The notes below the pieces were generated by a model. It had not been told where the DNA came from and made no database searches. It was given only the letters and a program-made list of their open reading frames with translations. From positions 186,001-250,000 of the forward strand of contig NZ_VWPH01000008.1 in the NCBI RefSeq assembly GCF_008630535.1: a DNA stretch of 64,000 bases, in the 5' to 3' direction. The stretch comes from Saccharopolyspora hirsuta. GTDB taxonomy: Bacteria > Actinomycetota > Actinomycetes > Mycobacteriales > Pseudonocardiaceae. The position numbers and the translations under genes are program-made. Below, piece after piece: positions 34,492-43,237 of the stretch; the stretch's first letter is position 1, and every line of letters starts with the position of its first letter.

Positions 34492-34518
34492 TTTCTCATA
34501 ACTGCGTAGGAGCAGAGC

Positions 34519-35721
34519 GTGAAGAACCTCGACGATCTGCTGTCCGAGGGCGTTCGGGGGCGGCGTGTTCTGGTGCGTGCCGACCTCAACGTGCCGCTGG
34601 ACGGCGAGAAGATCACCGACGACGGCCGGGTGCGCGCCTCCCTGCCGACGGTGCGGAAGCTGACCGAGGCCGGTGCCCGGGTCGTGCTCACCGCGCACCT
34701 GGGGCGGCCGAAGGGCGAGCCGGACCCGAAGTTCTCCCTGGCCCCGGTGGCCCGCCGCCTCGGCGAGCTGCTGGGCACCGACGTCCTGCTGGCCGGTGAC
34801 CTGGTCGGCGACTCGGCGAAGTCCGTGGTCGCCGGGCTGACCGACGGTTCGGTGGCGCTGCTGGAGAACGTGCGCTTCGACGCCCGCGAGACCAGCAAGG
34901 ACGACGCCGAGCGCGGTGCGCTGGCCGACGAGCTGGCCGCGCTGGTGGGCCCGGACGCGGCCTTCGTCTCCGACGGCTTCGGCGTCGTGCACCGCAAGCA
35001 GGCGTCGGTCTACGACGTCGCCAAGCGGCTGCCCGCCTACGCCGGTGGCCTGGTGCTCGCCGAGGTCGAGGTGCTGCGCACCCTGACCGGCGACCCGAAG
35101 CGCCCCTACGCGGTGGTGCTGGGCGGCTCGAAGGTCTCCGACAAGCTCGGCGTCATCAAGGCGCTGCTGCCCAAGGTCGACAAGCTGCTCATCGGCGGTG
35201 GCATGGCCTACACGTTCCTGGCCGCGCAGGGCCACGGCGTGGGCAGCTCGCTGCTGCAGGAGGACCAGATCGAGTCCACCAAGCAGCTGCTGGCCGAGCA
35301 CGGCGACAAGCTGGTGCTGCCGGTGGACGTGGTGGTCGCCGACCGCTTCGCCGCCGACGCCGACAAGCAGGTCGTCGCCGCCGACGCGATCCCGGACGGC
35401 TGGATGGGCCTGGACATCGGCCCGCGCAGCGTCGAGGAGTTCGCCGGGATCCTCCGCGAGTCGGCCACGGTGTTCTGGAACGGCCCGGCCGGGGTGTTCG
35501 AGTTCCCGGCGTTCGCCGACGGCACCCGCGGCATCGCGCAGGCCATCGTCGACTCCGACTCGTTCAGCGTCGTCGGCGGCGGCGACTCGGCCGCCGCGGT
35601 GCGCACCCTGGGCCTGCCGGAGGACGGCTTCTCGCACATCTCCACCGGCGGTGGTGCGTCGCTGGAGTACCTGGAAGGCAAGGACCTGCCCGGTGTGGCC
35701 GTCCTGGAAGGTGAGCGCTGA
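34519..35721 (+). CDS. pgk: Phosphoglycerate kinase
   Basis: Transfers phosphate from 1,3-bisphosphoglycerate to ADP; 400 aa, two-domain enzyme. Seen: [14 protein letters not shown], the hinge and substrate motif [44 protein letters not shown] and [18 protein letters not shown] 34519 follows TAGGAGC. Only 2 nt separate the stop from tpiA. Normal length; nothing unusual in the protein, only in its upstream region. Confidence 0.97.
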   Translation: MKNLDDLLSEGVRGRRVLVRADLNVPLDGEKITDDGRVRASLPTVRKLTEAGARVVLTAHLGRPKGEPDPKFSLAPVARRLGELLGTDVLLAGDLVGDSAKSVVAGLTDGSVALLENVRFDARETSKDDAERGALADELAALVGPDAAFVSDGFGVVHRKQASVYDVAKRLPAYAGGLVLAEVEVLRTLTGDPKRPYAVVLGGSKVSDKLGVIKALLPKVDKLLIGGGMAYTFLAAQGHGVGSSLLQEDQIESTKQLLAEHGDKLVLPVDVVVADRFAADADKQVVAADAIPDGWMGLDIGPRSVEEFAGILRESATVFWNGPAGVFEFPAFADGTRGIAQAIVDSDSFSVVGGGDSAAAVRTLGLPEDGFSHISTGGGASLEYLEGKDLPGVAVLEGER

Positions 35722-35723
35722 CC

Positions 35724-36509
35724 ATGGCCAGGACGCCGCTGATCGCGGGCAACTGGAAGATGAACCTGAACCACCTCGAGGCCATCGCCCTGGTGCAGAA
35801 GGTCGCCTTCGCCCTCCCGGAGAAGTACTTCGCCAAGGTGGAGGTGGCGGTGCTGCCGCCGTTCACCGACATCCGCAGCGTGCAGACCCTGGTCGACGGG
35901 GACAAGCTGCTGCTCAAGTACGGCGCGCAGGACATCTCCCAGCACGAGTCTGGGGCCTACACCGGTGAGGTGTCCGGCCCGATGCTGGCCAAGCTGGGCT
36001 GCACCTACGTGGTGGTCGGCCACTCGGAGCGCCGCGAGTACCACGGCGAGACCGACGAGCTGGTCAACAAGAAGGTCCGCGCCGCGCTGAAGAACGGCCT
36101 GTCGCCGATCCTGTGCGTCGGCGAGCAGCTGGACGTGCGCGAGGCGGGCAACCACGTCGAGCACTGCACGACGCAGCTGATCAACGGGCTCAAGGGCCTC
36201 AAGGCCGACCAGATCAACCAGGTCGTGGTGGCCTACGAGCCGGTGTGGGCGATCGGCACCGGCAAGGTGGCCACCGCCGCGGACGCGCAGGAGGTCTGCG
36301 CGGCGATCCGCGCGGCCCTGGCCGAGAAGTACGGCAAGGAGATCGCCGACGAGGTGCGGGTGCTCTACGGCGGCTCGGTGAAGTCGAGCAACATCGGCGA
36401 CCTGGTCGGTCAGCCGGACGTGGACGGCGCCCTGGTCGGCGGCGCGAGCCTCAACGGCGACGAGTTCGCCAAGCTCTCCGCCATGGCGGCAGGCGGCCCC
36501 CTGCCGTGA
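35724..36509 (+). CDS. tpiA: Triosephosphate isomerase
   Basis: Interconverts dihydroxyacetone phosphate and glyceraldehyde 3-phosphate; 261 aa TIM barrel. Seen: AGNWKMNLN (catalytic Lys), [14 protein letters not shown] (catalytic His), and the signature [15 protein letters not shown] (catalytic Glu) with the phosphate loop. The C-terminal phosphate-binding segment is [13 protein letters not shown] at 35724 is 2 nt after the pgk stop, so the two are cotranscribed. Confidence 0.98.
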   Translation: MARTPLIAGNWKMNLNHLEAIALVQKVAFALPEKYFAKVEVAVLPPFTDIRSVQTLVDGDKLLLKYGAQDISQHESGAYTGEVSGPMLAKLGCTYVVVGHSERREYHGETDELVNKKVRAALKNGLSPILCVGEQLDVREAGNHVEHCTTQLINGLKGLKADQINQVVVAYEPVWAIGTGKVATAADAQEVCAAIRAALAEKYGKEIADEVRVLYGGSVKSSNIGDLVGQPDVDGALVGGASLNGDEFAKLSAMAAGGPLP

Positions 36510-36695
36510 CCTCCGGCGGGCGCCCGCGACCCGCCGAGCCGGGCGCGGGTGCCCGTCACCCGACATCGCCACCCTGGGGGATGCCCCGGGTGGAGCAGTG
36601 TGAGAGCGTCTCCGTGGCAAACGGTGGACAGTGGTCAACTCGCTGTTGGCGGCCCGGTACGCTTGGTGGCGAACCGCTGTGCGAACGAGGACGTG

Positions 36696-36929
36696 ATGAC
36701 TCTTTTCCTGCAGATCATGTTGATCGTGACGAGTGTGCTGCTGGTGCTGCTGGTGCTGCTGCACCGGGCCAAGGGTGGTGGCCTCTCCTCGCTGTTCGGC
36801 GGCGGTATGCAGTCCAACCTGGCCGGTTCCAGCGTGGCGGAGAAGAACCTCGACCGGATGACGTTGTTCGTCATGGCGCTGTGGGTGATCTCCATCGTCG
36901 GGGTCGGCCTGTTGATCAAGATCGGTTGA
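36696..36929 (+). CDS. secG: Preprotein translocase subunit SecG
   Basis: 77 aa inner-membrane subunit of SecYEG that stimulates protein export. Two hydrophobic helices (residues ~3-22 and ~50-72) flank the conserved loop HRAKGGGLSSLFGGG. ATG 36696 follows GAGG (36687-36690); the GTG immediately before it is an alternative. It lies 186 bp after tpiA. TACGCT at 36658-36663 could be its own -10, but no good -35 is visible. Confidence 0.95.
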   Translation: MTLFLQIMLIVTSVLLVLLVLLHRAKGGGLSSLFGGGMQSNLAGSSVAEKNLDRMTLFVMALWVISIVGVGLLIKIG

Positions 36930-36984
36930 TCGGTCGGCACCCCAGCCGGTCGACGACCCAGGGCCGCTTGGTGGGTGAGGATGG

Positions 36985-37329
36985 ATGACTGGTGGTAACG
37001 CCATTCGCGGCACGCGAGTGGGCTCCGGCCCCGCGGTGGGCGAGTCGGAGCGGGGGGAAGCCGCGCCGCGCAAACGCGTCGACTACTGGTGCAGCAACGG
37101 GCACCACAGCCGGCCGTCGTTCGCGGTGGACGCCGAGGTGCCCGAGGAGTGGGACTGCCCGCGCTGCGGACTGCCGGCGGGCCTGGACCAGGACAACCCG
37201 CCCTCGGCGCGGCGCACCGAGCCGTACAAGAGCCACCTCGCGTACGTGAAGGAGCGCCGCAGCGACGCCGACGGGATGGCCATCCTGGAAGAAGCGCTGG
37301 CCAAGCTCCGCGAGCGCAAGGGCCGCTGA
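36985..37329 (+). CDS. RbpA-family RNA polymerase-binding protein
   Basis: 114 aa. The family binds RNA polymerase and the principal sigma factor in actinobacteria. Seen: the N-terminal NAIRGTRVGSGP, a zinc-knuckle core domain (YWCSNGH, then WDCPRCGLPAG), a basic linker, and a C-terminal sigma-interacting helix region (PYKSHLAYVKERRSDADG). This helix has LAYVKERR where the well-studied RbpA proteins, as I recall them, have WDMLLERR. It may therefore be a paralogue rather than the main RbpA. ATG 36985 follows GAGG. A repeat copy starts 11 nt after its stop. Confidence 0.86.
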   Translation: MTGGNAIRGTRVGSGPAVGESERGEAAPRKRVDYWCSNGHHSRPSFAVDAEVPEEWDCPRCGLPAGLDQDNPPSARRTEPYKSHLAYVKERRSDADGMAILEEALAKLRERKGR

Positions 37330-37339
37330 AATACGGTTG

Positions 37340-37519
37340 TTCCAGGCTCGTCTTGCGTGGCGGTGCCGGTAGCGGAACCTCAGCGCCCGCCTGGACTGCG
37401 GATGCCCAGCCTTATGTATGCCAAATACACGGCGGCTGGGCCGTCCTCGCCAGGCGAACGCTGAGAACCCGCGGCGGTGCGAGTTGCCAGGGTGGGCCCG
37501 AAAGCGCCTTGCGGCGCTT
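37340..37519 (+). repeat. Structured dispersed repeat, copy 6 (subtype B)
   Basis: P1 CTCAGCGCCCGCCTGG/CCAGGCGAACGCTGAG as in copy 4, but P2 is GCCCAGCC/GGCTGGGC and the terminal hairpin is AAGCGCC-TTGC-GGCGCTT. The CCAGGCTCGT start is shared with copy 5. The remaining 85 bp before the MarR gene contain no recognisable gene. Confidence 0.93.
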
Positions 37520-37604
37520 GGCGGGAGATTGTGGATCACGGCGGGGTCGGGCTTCGCGGCTGCGGTGCCCGTCGGGATGGATGGCTCAGTCCACGAGAAC
37601 CGGG

Positions 37605-38111
37605 TCAGGTGAGTGATCGCCTGGCCCGGTTCTTCGTGTCAGCGGGGTCTGTTTCGGGGACGGAGGCGAGCATGTGCCGCAGGACTCGCAGGGTCGTCTC
37701 GATGTCGGCTTCGGTGAGGTCGCCGCCGACGCGGCCCATCGTCTCGTGCTCGCGCTGCTGCAGGGCGTTGATCGCGGCGCGGCCCGCCTCGGTCAGCTCC
37801 ACCAGCGAGGAGCGGCGGTGCGCTGGGTTCGGCTTCAGCTCCACGAAGTCCTGGGCCAGCGCGTCGTTGACCATGCGCTGGACGAACTGCCTGCTCAGCT
37901 CCAGGGTGCGGGCGATCTGCGGGACGGTTTCGGCGGTCCCGGCCATCTCCAGGCGTTCGAGGACGGCGCGGACGCCGATGGACAGGCCGCTGCGGGGGCT
38001 GTCGTGCTCGACCAGCCGCGCCACCCTGCGGTACAGCGGGCCTAGGACGGCGTAGACCTCGGCCAGTCGCGGTCCGAGTCGTTCCGGCGGAAGCGGAGAG
38101 TTGTCAACCAC
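37605..38111 (-). CDS. MarR-family transcriptional regulator
   Basis: 168 aa winged-helix dimer. HTH region: TVPQIARTLELSRQFVQRMVNDALAQDFVE (~residues 62-92), with wing residues NPAHRRSSLVELT. MarR proteins are usually repressors released by aromatic or oxidising ligands. The GTG at 38111 is adjacent to a palindrome, so the protein most likely represses itself and the divergent hydrolase. A hairpin (37607-37632) overlaps its last codons and may terminate transcription from either side. Confidence 0.9.
   Translation of the reverse strand: MVDNSPLPPERLGPRLAEVYAVLGPLYRRVARLVEHDSPRSGLSIGVRAVLERLEMAGTAETVPQIARTLELSRQFVQRMVNDALAQDFVELKPNPAHRRSSLVELTEAGRAAINALQQREHETMGRVGGDLTEADIETTLRVLRHMLASVPETDPADTKNRARRSLT
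37607..37632. terminator. Hairpin overlapping the 3' end of the MarR gene
   Basis: AACCGGG/CCCGGTT with a second CAGG/CCTG helix, next to TTCTTCG on the plus strand. Probable terminator for transcripts arriving from the RbpA-family gene and repeat copy 6. Confidence 0.45.
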
Positions 38112-38135
38112 GGTGTCATTATGACACCTTGGTTG
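38105..38135. promoter_or_regulatory. MarR operator: 31-bp dyad over both start regions
   Basis: The core GGTGTCATTATGACACC (38112-38128) is a perfect palindrome about a central T. The outer arms CAACCA and TGGTTG also pair. It touches the MarR start codon and ends 2 nt before the hydrolase ATG. TATGAC within it could be a -10 for the hydrolase, so binding would block both promoters. Confidence 0.88.
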
Positions 38136-38137
38136 CC

Positions 38138-38941
38138 ATGAATGCCATCGAAACCACGAAGATCCCGGTCCCCGACGGGGAGCTCTACGCCGAGGTGGTG
38201 GGCTCGGGCCCGCCGATCGTGCTGCTGCACGCCGGATTCCTCGGCGTGCAGATGTGGGACGAGCAGCTCGAACTCGCCGACGAGCACCAGCTGATCCGCT
38301 ACGAGGCGCGCTCGCACGGGCGCTCCAGCACGGCGATGCGCGACCACCACCCGTACCAGGACCTGCTGGCGGTCCTGGACCACTTCGGGCTCGAAAGCGC
38401 TTCGCTGGTGGGCAATTCGATGGGCGGGGCCACCTCGCTGACGTTCGCGCTGGAGCACCCGGACCGGGTGCGGCGGATGGTGCTGTTCGGCCCGGGCGTG
38501 CCGCCGGTGGAGTTCCGGGACCCGTTCATCATCGAGCACCACCGCGCGCAGGACGCGGCGAAGGAGGCGATGGACGCCGAGGCCTACCTCGACGCGCTGG
38601 TGCGCTACGCGGTGGACGGCCCGCACCGCCAGCCCGACCAAGTGGATCCGGAGCTGCGGCGGCGGTGCCGGGACATGGCCATGACCACGATCATGAACCA
38701 CCACACCGCGACCGGCGCCCTCCTGGAGGAGGACGTGCGCAGTCGGCTGGAGGAGATCGCCGCGCCGACGGTCCTGGTGGTGGGCGAGCTGGAGTCCAGC
38801 GATCTGCACCGGATGGCCGGTGAGGCGGCGCGGCGGATGCCGAACGCGGAGCTGGTCGAGTTCACCGGCTGCGGGCACATGACGAACAACGAGGAGCCGC
38901 AGCGCGCCAACGACCTCATCCGGCGGCACCTGGCTGGCTGA
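38138..38941 (+). CDS. Alpha/beta-fold hydrolase
   Basis: 267 aa. The nucleophile elbow VGNSMGGATS (Ser ~residue 94), an oxyanion region VLLHAGFLGVQMWD, and the catalytic His in FTGCGHMTNNE are seen; an acidic residue lies in VLVVGELESSD. The class includes lactonases, esterases and haloperoxidase-like enzymes; substrate unknown. ATG 38138 has no ribosome site and may be close to the transcript 5' end. Controlled by the divergent MarR regulator through the shared operator. Confidence 0.9.
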   Translation: MNAIETTKIPVPDGELYAEVVGSGPPIVLLHAGFLGVQMWDEQLELADEHQLIRYEARSHGRSSTAMRDHHPYQDLLAVLDHFGLESASLVGNSMGGATSLTFALEHPDRVRRMVLFGPGVPPVEFRDPFIIEHHRAQDAAKEAMDAEAYLDALVRYAVDGPHRQPDQVDPELRRRCRDMAMTTIMNHHTATGALLEEDVRSRLEEIAAPTVLVVGELESSDLHRMAGEAARRMPNAELVEFTGCGHMTNNEEPQRANDLIRRHLAG

Positions 38942-38998
38942 GCGGAGAGCCCTGGGGGTCATGTCGATCTCGGGGTTCTCCGTTCGATGCGTCGGTGA

Positions 38999-39019
38999 GC
39001 GGCCGGACGGTCCGGCCGC
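38999..39019 (+). promoter_or_regulatory. Hairpin upstream of the first DGPF/YCII gene
   Basis: A 21-bp perfect palindrome about one central base, with arms GCGGCCGGAC and GTCCGGCCGC. It lies 20 nt before the start codon, directly before AGGAGG. It may be a terminator for the hydrolase or a 5' stabiliser. Confidence 0.5.
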
Positions 39020-39039
39020 GCGGACAGGAGGACCCCGAG

Positions 39040-39387
39040 ATGCGATTCCTGATGACGGCTGCGCCATCCGGCCCGGAGCTCGTCGAGGCGATGGGCGACT
39101 ACGACGAGCAGCTGGTCCGAGCAGGTGTGCTGCTGGCGGGGGAGGTGCTGCACCCCAGTTCGGCGGGCTTCCGGACCGAGGTCGCCGAGGACGGCGGGCG
39201 CGTCGTGGTGCGCGGCCCGTTCGCCGAGGCGGTGATCGCCGGGTTCTGGGTGCTGCAGGTGCGCTCCCGCGAGGAGATGGTCGAGTGGGCCAGGCGCTGC
39301 CCGGTCCCGGTCACCGTGCTGCAGGTCCGGGCGGTCGAGGACGTCGAGGTGCGGTTCGCGGCGGAGATCCGCGAATTCACCGGCTGA
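39040..39387 (+). CDS. DGPF/YCII-domain protein, short variant
   Basis: 115 aa, ferredoxin-like YCII fold. Compared with its neighbour at 39463 it shares GDYDEQLVRAGVLLAGEVLHPS and the motif RGPFAEAVIAGFWVLQVRSREE, but lacks the 20-residue acidic C-terminal tail and part of the N-terminus. The DGPF motif is degenerate (RGPF), so it may be a diverging duplicate. DGPF proteins are typical partners of ECF42 sigma factors. ATG 39040 follows AGGAGG at 39026-39031. Confidence 0.87.
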   Translation: MRFLMTAAPSGPELVEAMGDYDEQLVRAGVLLAGEVLHPSSAGFRTEVAEDGGRVVVRGPFAEAVIAGFWVLQVRSREEMVEWARRCPVPVTVLQVRAVEDVEVRFAAEIREFTG

Positions 39388-39421
39388 ACCGGCCCTGCGC
39401 TGGTAGAACTTGTGCACCGAT

Positions 39422-39441
39422 CCGCCGCTGGTCAGCGGCGG
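39422..39441 (+). promoter_or_regulatory. Hairpin upstream of the second DGPF/YCII gene
   Basis: CCGCCGCTG and CAGCGGCGG pair perfectly around GT, directly before GAGGACC and 21 nt from the ATG. The arrangement copies that at 38999-39019, as expected if the whole gene unit was duplicated. Confidence 0.5.
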
Positions 39442-39462
39442 AGGACCAGGGAGCGACCCGCC

Positions 39463-39876
39463 ATGCGATACATGATGATCGTCAAGTCCACCCCGGAGAC
39501 CGAGGCCGGTGCGATGCCGACCGAGGACGAGCTCAAGGCGATGGGCGACTACAACGAGGAGCTGGTCAAGTCCGGTGTGCTGCTGGCCGGTGAGGGTCTG
39601 CACCCCAGCTCCGAGGGCTTCCGCACCGAGATCGCCACCGGCGGCGGGCGGACCGTGGTGGACGGCCCGTTCACCGAGGCCAAGGAGCTGATCGCCGGGT
39701 TCTGGCTGCTCCAGGTCCGCTCCCGCGAGGAGGCCCTGGAGTGGGCCAAGCGGTGCCCGGAACCGGTCGAGGTGCGGCGGGTCTTCGAGGCCGAGGACTT
39801 CGACATGTCCGAGGAGGAGGCCGCCCGCGAGGCGAAGCTGCGCGACGAGGTGCGCGAAGCGGGCGGGATCGCCTGA
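39463..39876 (+). CDS. DGPF/YCII-domain protein
   Basis: 137 aa with canonical MRYMMIVKSTPE start and VVDGPFTEAKELIAGFWLLQV (DGPF motif ~residue 67-70). The acidic helical C-terminus (MSEEEAAREAKLRDEV) is absent from the upstream paralogue. The molecular function is not established; in studied actinobacteria, DGPF genes are encoded next to and activated by ECF42 sigma factors. It ends 19 nt before the sigma gene, so the two are cotranscribed. Confidence 0.92.
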   Translation: MRYMMIVKSTPETEAGAMPTEDELKAMGDYNEELVKSGVLLAGEGLHPSSEGFRTEIATGGGRTVVDGPFTEAKELIAGFWLLQVRSREEALEWAKRCPEPVEVRRVFEAEDFDMSEEEAAREAKLRDEVREAGGIA

Positions 39877-39895
39877 CCAGCTGTGCTGAGATGGC

Positions 39896-41149
39896 GTGGT
39901 GACGGTTTCCGAGACCCACCGCGCCATCGAAGCGGTCTGGCGGATCGAGGCGGCGCGCCTCATCGCCGGGCTGGCGCGGCTCGTGCAGGACGTGGGCCTG
40001 GCCGAGGAGCTGGCGCAGGACGCGCTGGTCATCGCGCTGGAGAAGTGGCCGGAGACCGGTGTCCCGCCCAACCCCGGCGCCTGGTTGATGTCCACCGCCA
40101 AGCACCGGGCGATCGACCAGCTGCGCCGCAAGGAGCGGTTGGCGCGCAAGCAGCAGGAGATCGGCCGCGACCTGGAGCAGCGGCAGCACGCCGAGATCGA
40201 GGTGGACGACGGCCCGGACTTCGGCGACGACCTGCTGCGCCTGGTGTTCACCGCCTGCCACCCGGTGCTGTCCACCGAGGCGCGGGTGGCGCTGGCCCTG
40301 CGGGTGCTGTGCGGGCTGACGACCAAGGAGATCGCCCGTGCCTTCCTGGTGCCCGAGCCGACCATCGCCCAGCGCATCGTGCGGGCCAAGAAGACGTTGG
40401 CGCGCAAGCAGATCCCGTTCGAGGCGCCGAGCGGGGACGAGCTCGCGGAGCGGCTGCCCGCGGTCCTGGAAGTCGTCTACCTGATCTTCAACGAGGGCTA
40501 CACGGCCACCGCGGGCGCGGACTGGATGCGCACCGAGCTGTGCGACGACGCGCTGCGGCTCGGCCGGATACTTGCGGGTCTGGTGCCCGCCGAACCCGAG
40601 GTGCACGGACTGGTGGCGCTGCTGGAGATCCAGGCGTCCCGAGCCGCCGCGCGCACCGGGCCGACCGGCGAACCGGTGCTGCTGCTGGAGCAGGACCGCA
40701 CCCGCTGGGACCAGCTGCTGATCCGCCGCGGGCTCGCCGCGCTGGAGCGGGCGGAGGCGATCGGCGCACCGCCCGGCCCCTACCAGCTGCAAGCCGCGAT
40801 CGCGGCCTGCCACGCGCGGGCCCGCACCGCCGACGAGACCGACTGGGCGCGGATCGCCCGGACCTACGAGCAGCTGTCGGAGGTCATGCCGTCGCCGGTG
40901 GTGGAGCTCAACCGGGCGGTGGCGGTGTCGATGGCGTTCGGCCCCGAGCACGGCCTGCACCTCGTCGACCAGCTGGTGGCCGAGGGGTCGCTGAGCGGCT
41001 ACCACCTGCTGCCCAGCGTCCGCGGCGACCTGCTGGTCAAGCTCGACCGGCCCGCCGAGGCCCGCGCCGAGTTCGAGCGCGCCGCCGAGCTGACCGCCAA
41101 CACCCGCGAACGCGACCTGCTCCTGAAGCGCGCCGAGAACTGCGGCTGA
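39896..41149 (+). CDS. ECF42-type RNA polymerase sigma factor with C-terminal extension
   Basis: 417 aa. Sigma region 2 ([29 protein letters not shown]) and region 4 ([32 protein letters not shown]) occupy residues ~20-180. The ~230-residue extension has [28 protein letters not shown] and TPR-like helices ending [28 protein letters not shown]. No anti-sigma factor is adjacent, so control is probably through the extension, as known for this group. GTG 39896 or 39899 could be the start; neither has a ribosome site, hinting at leaderless translation. Confidence 0.93.
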   Translation: MVTVSETHRAIEAVWRIEAARLIAGLARLVQDVGLAEELAQDALVIALEKWPETGVPPNPGAWLMSTAKHRAIDQLRRKERLARKQQEIGRDLEQRQHAEIEVDDGPDFGDDLLRLVFTACHPVLSTEARVALALRVLCGLTTKEIARAFLVPEPTIAQRIVRAKKTLARKQIPFEAPSGDELAERLPAVLEVVYLIFNEGYTATAGADWMRTELCDDALRLGRILAGLVPAEPEVHGLVALLEIQASRAAARTGPTGEPVLLLEQDRTRWDQLLIRRGLAALERAEAIGAPPGPYQLQAAIAACHARARTADETDWARIARTYEQLSEVMPSPVVELNRAVAVSMAFGPEHGLHLVDQLVAEGSLSGYHLLPSVRGDLLVKLDRPAEARAEFERAAELTANTRERDLLLKRAENCG

Positions 41150-41291
41150 CCGGCAGGGTGTGGTGTTGATCGCGGTGCCGCGCGGGAGGCGACTACCGGT
41201 GGGTAGGCTCGCGGTCCACCTCAAGCCTGTTGGGAGGACGCATGACATCTCTTGTGTCGAGTCCTGCTCAACCGCACCTCAGGGGACCGTG

Positions 41292-41840
41292 ATGCAACCT
41301 AGCCACAAGAAACCGCGAAACGCGAGTTCACCACCGGGCGCGACCACCAGTGAAAATCGCGGAGAGGCGGGACCGTCGACGGCTGATCTTGCGGACCGGG
41401 AGGGCCCGGAGGTGCGCAGCTGCGACGTGCAGTTCCGCACCATCGGCGGGCGCGCCGCCTTCGAGGGGCGGATCCGCACCGTCAAGTGCTTCCAGGACAA
41501 CGCCCTGCTCAAGCAGGTCCTCTCCACGCCGGGCGACGGCGCGGTGCTGGTGATCGACGGTCAGGGCTCGCTGCACACCGCGCTGATCGGCGACCTGATC
41601 GCCGAGCTGGGCCGGTCCAACGGCTGGAGCGGGGTCATCGTCAACGGCGCGGTGCGCGACTCGGCCGTGCTCGCCGAGATGGACTTCGGCGTCAAGGCGC
41701 TGGGCACCAACCCGCGCAAGAGCACCAAGACCGGCGAGGGCGTCGTGGACGAGGTCGTCGAGCTCGGCGGTGTCCGGTTCGTCCCCGGCGAGTACGTGGT
41801 CGCCGACCACGACGGCGTCGTGGTGGTCGACGCGCCGTAG
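41292..41840 (+). CDS. rraA: RraA-family protein with N-terminal extension
   Basis: 182 aa. The core (residues ~33-182) matches RraA-like proteins: [33 protein letters not shown], and the G-x20-R-D signature in [24 protein letters not shown]. Such proteins inhibit RNase E in E. coli; related ones are 4-hydroxy-4-methyl-2-oxoglutarate aldolases, and the conserved Arg-Asp fits metal and oxaloacetate-like substrate binding. The first ~32 residues are Ser/Pro/Lys-rich and not part of the family. ATG 41292 follows AGGGGA; the frame continues upstream to 41160 without a better site. Confidence 0.87.
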   Translation: MQPSHKKPRNASSPPGATTSENRGEAGPSTADLADREGPEVRSCDVQFRTIGGRAAFEGRIRTVKCFQDNALLKQVLSTPGDGAVLVIDGQGSLHTALIGDLIAELGRSNGWSGVIVNGAVRDSAVLAEMDFGVKALGTNPRKSTKTGEGVVDEVVELGGVRFVPGEYVVADHDGVVVVDAP

Positions 41841-41862
41841 CGCCCGGTCGCCGATCCGCCAG

Positions 41863-41868
41863 TACTGT
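41863..41868 (+). promoter_or_regulatory. -10 element for leaderless trkH-like gene
   Basis: TACTGT ends 7 nt before the GTG, with no ribosome site between them, which is the geometry of a leaderless actinobacterial transcript. Confidence 0.5.
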
Positions 41869-41875
41869 GCCACGC

Positions 41876-43237
41876 GTGAGCGTCCTTCGCGCCGGTGGTC
41901 GGCGACTCGCCGCGGTGCGCAAGCAACCGGCGGTGTCCGTCGTGCTCGGCTTCGCCGGGCTGATCGCGGTCGGCACGCTGCTGCTCTCGATGCCGTTCGC
42001 CACCGAGTCCGGCCAGTCCACCGGGCTGGTGCCCGCGCTGTTCACCGCCACCTCGGCGGCGTGCGTGACCGGGCTGGTCGTGGTGGACACCCCGACGCAC
42101 TGGTCCACCGCGGGCGAAGTGGTCATCCTAGCGCTGATCCAGATGGGCGGGCTGGGCGTCATGACCCTGGCCTCGCTGCTGAGCCTGCTGGTGTTCCGGC
42201 GGTTCGGCCTGCGCATGCGCCTCACCGCGCAGGCGGAGACCAAGACGCTCGGGCTCGGCGACGTCCGCCGGGTGGTGGGCCGCATCCTGCTGCTCAGCCT
42301 GCTGTTCGAGCTGGTGGTCGCGGTGGCGCTGACCGCCCGGCTGGTGACCGGTTACGGGTTCGGGTTCGGCCGCGCGGTCTACGAAGGGGTGTTCCACTCC
42401 GTCTCGGCGTTCAACAACGCCGGTTTCGCGCTGTACTCGGACAACCTGATGGGCTTCGTCACCGACGCCTGGTTCTGCCTGCCGATCGCCCTGGCGGTGA
42501 TCGCCGGTGGGCTCGGGTTCCCGGTGTGGCTGGAGCTGTTCCGCCGGTTCCGCCAGCCCCGCCGCTGGACGCTGCACACCAAGATCACGGTCTGGGTGAC
42601 GCTCGTGCTGCTGGTCGGCGGCGCGCTGGTGGTCACCGCCGCGGAGTGGACCAACCCCGGCACGCTGGGGCCGCTGTCCTGGCCGGGCAAGCTGCTGGCG
42701 GGCTTCTTCGCCGCGACCATGACCCGCACCGCCGGTTTCAACAACCTCGACATCGCCGAGATGCACTCGGGCACGCTGCTGGTGCAGGACGTCCTGATGT
42801 TCATCGGCGGCGGCAGCGCGGGCACCGCGGGCGGCATCAAGATCACCACGTTCGCGCTGCTGGCGTTCGTGATCCTGGCCGAGATCCGCGGCGAGCCGAC
42901 CGTGCACGTGATGGGCCGCCGGTTGCCGGAGGGCGTGCAGCGGCAGGCCCTGACCATCGTGCTGATCGGCGTCGGGGTCGTGGTGCTGAGCGTGCTGGCG
43001 CTGCAGGCGATCTCGCCGTTCGGCCTGGACGCGGTGCTGTTCGAGGTGATCTCGGCGTTCGCCACGGTCGGGCTCTCCACCGGGATCACCGCCCAGCTGC
43101 CCGACCTCGGGCAGATACTGCTGGTGGCCCTGATGTTCATCGGGCGCCTCGGACCGATCACGCTCGCCTCGGCGCTGGCGCTGCGGGAGCGGGTCCGCCG
43201 CTACGAACTGCCGGAGGAGCGACCCATCGTTGGCTAG
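41876..43237 (+). CDS. Potassium uptake channel subunit, TrkH/KtrB family
   Basis: 453 aa membrane protein with four M1-P-M2 repeats that form a cation pathway. Selectivity-filter-like loops are visible at ATSAACVTGLVVVD, SVSAFNNAGFALYSDN, TRTAGFNNLDI and SAFATVGLSTG; the gate region has FIGGGSAGTAGGIKITTF. The short length is closer to KtrB than to TrkH. GTG at 41876 appears leaderless. The 3' end overlaps the regulatory subunit by 8 nt, so the two-gene operon encodes a complete K+ uptake system. Confidence 0.94.
   Translation: MSVLRAGGRRLAAVRKQPAVSVVLGFAGLIAVGTLLLSMPFATESGQSTGLVPALFTATSAACVTGLVVVDTPTHWSTAGEVVILALIQMGGLGVMTLASLLSLLVFRRFGLRMRLTAQAETKTLGLGDVRRVVGRILLLSLLFELVVAVALTARLVTGYGFGFGRAVYEGVFHSVSAFNNAGFALYSDNLMGFVTDAWFCLPIALAVIAGGLGFPVWLELFRRFRQPRRWTLHTKITVWVTLVLLVGGALVVTAAEWTNPGTLGPLSWPGKLLAGFFAATMTRTAGFNNLDIAEMHSGTLLVQDVLMFIGGGSAGTAGGIKITTFALLAFVILAEIRGEPTVHVMGRRLPEGVQRQALTIVLIGVGVVVLSVLALQAISPFGLDAVLFEVISAFATVGLSTGITAQLPDLGQILLVALMFIGRLGPITLASALALRERVRRYELPEERPIVG

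Noticed and set aside
40488-40769. Minus-strand frames inside the ECF42 gene
   Set aside because: Arg/Pro/Ala-rich antisense shadows with no start signals or homology features.
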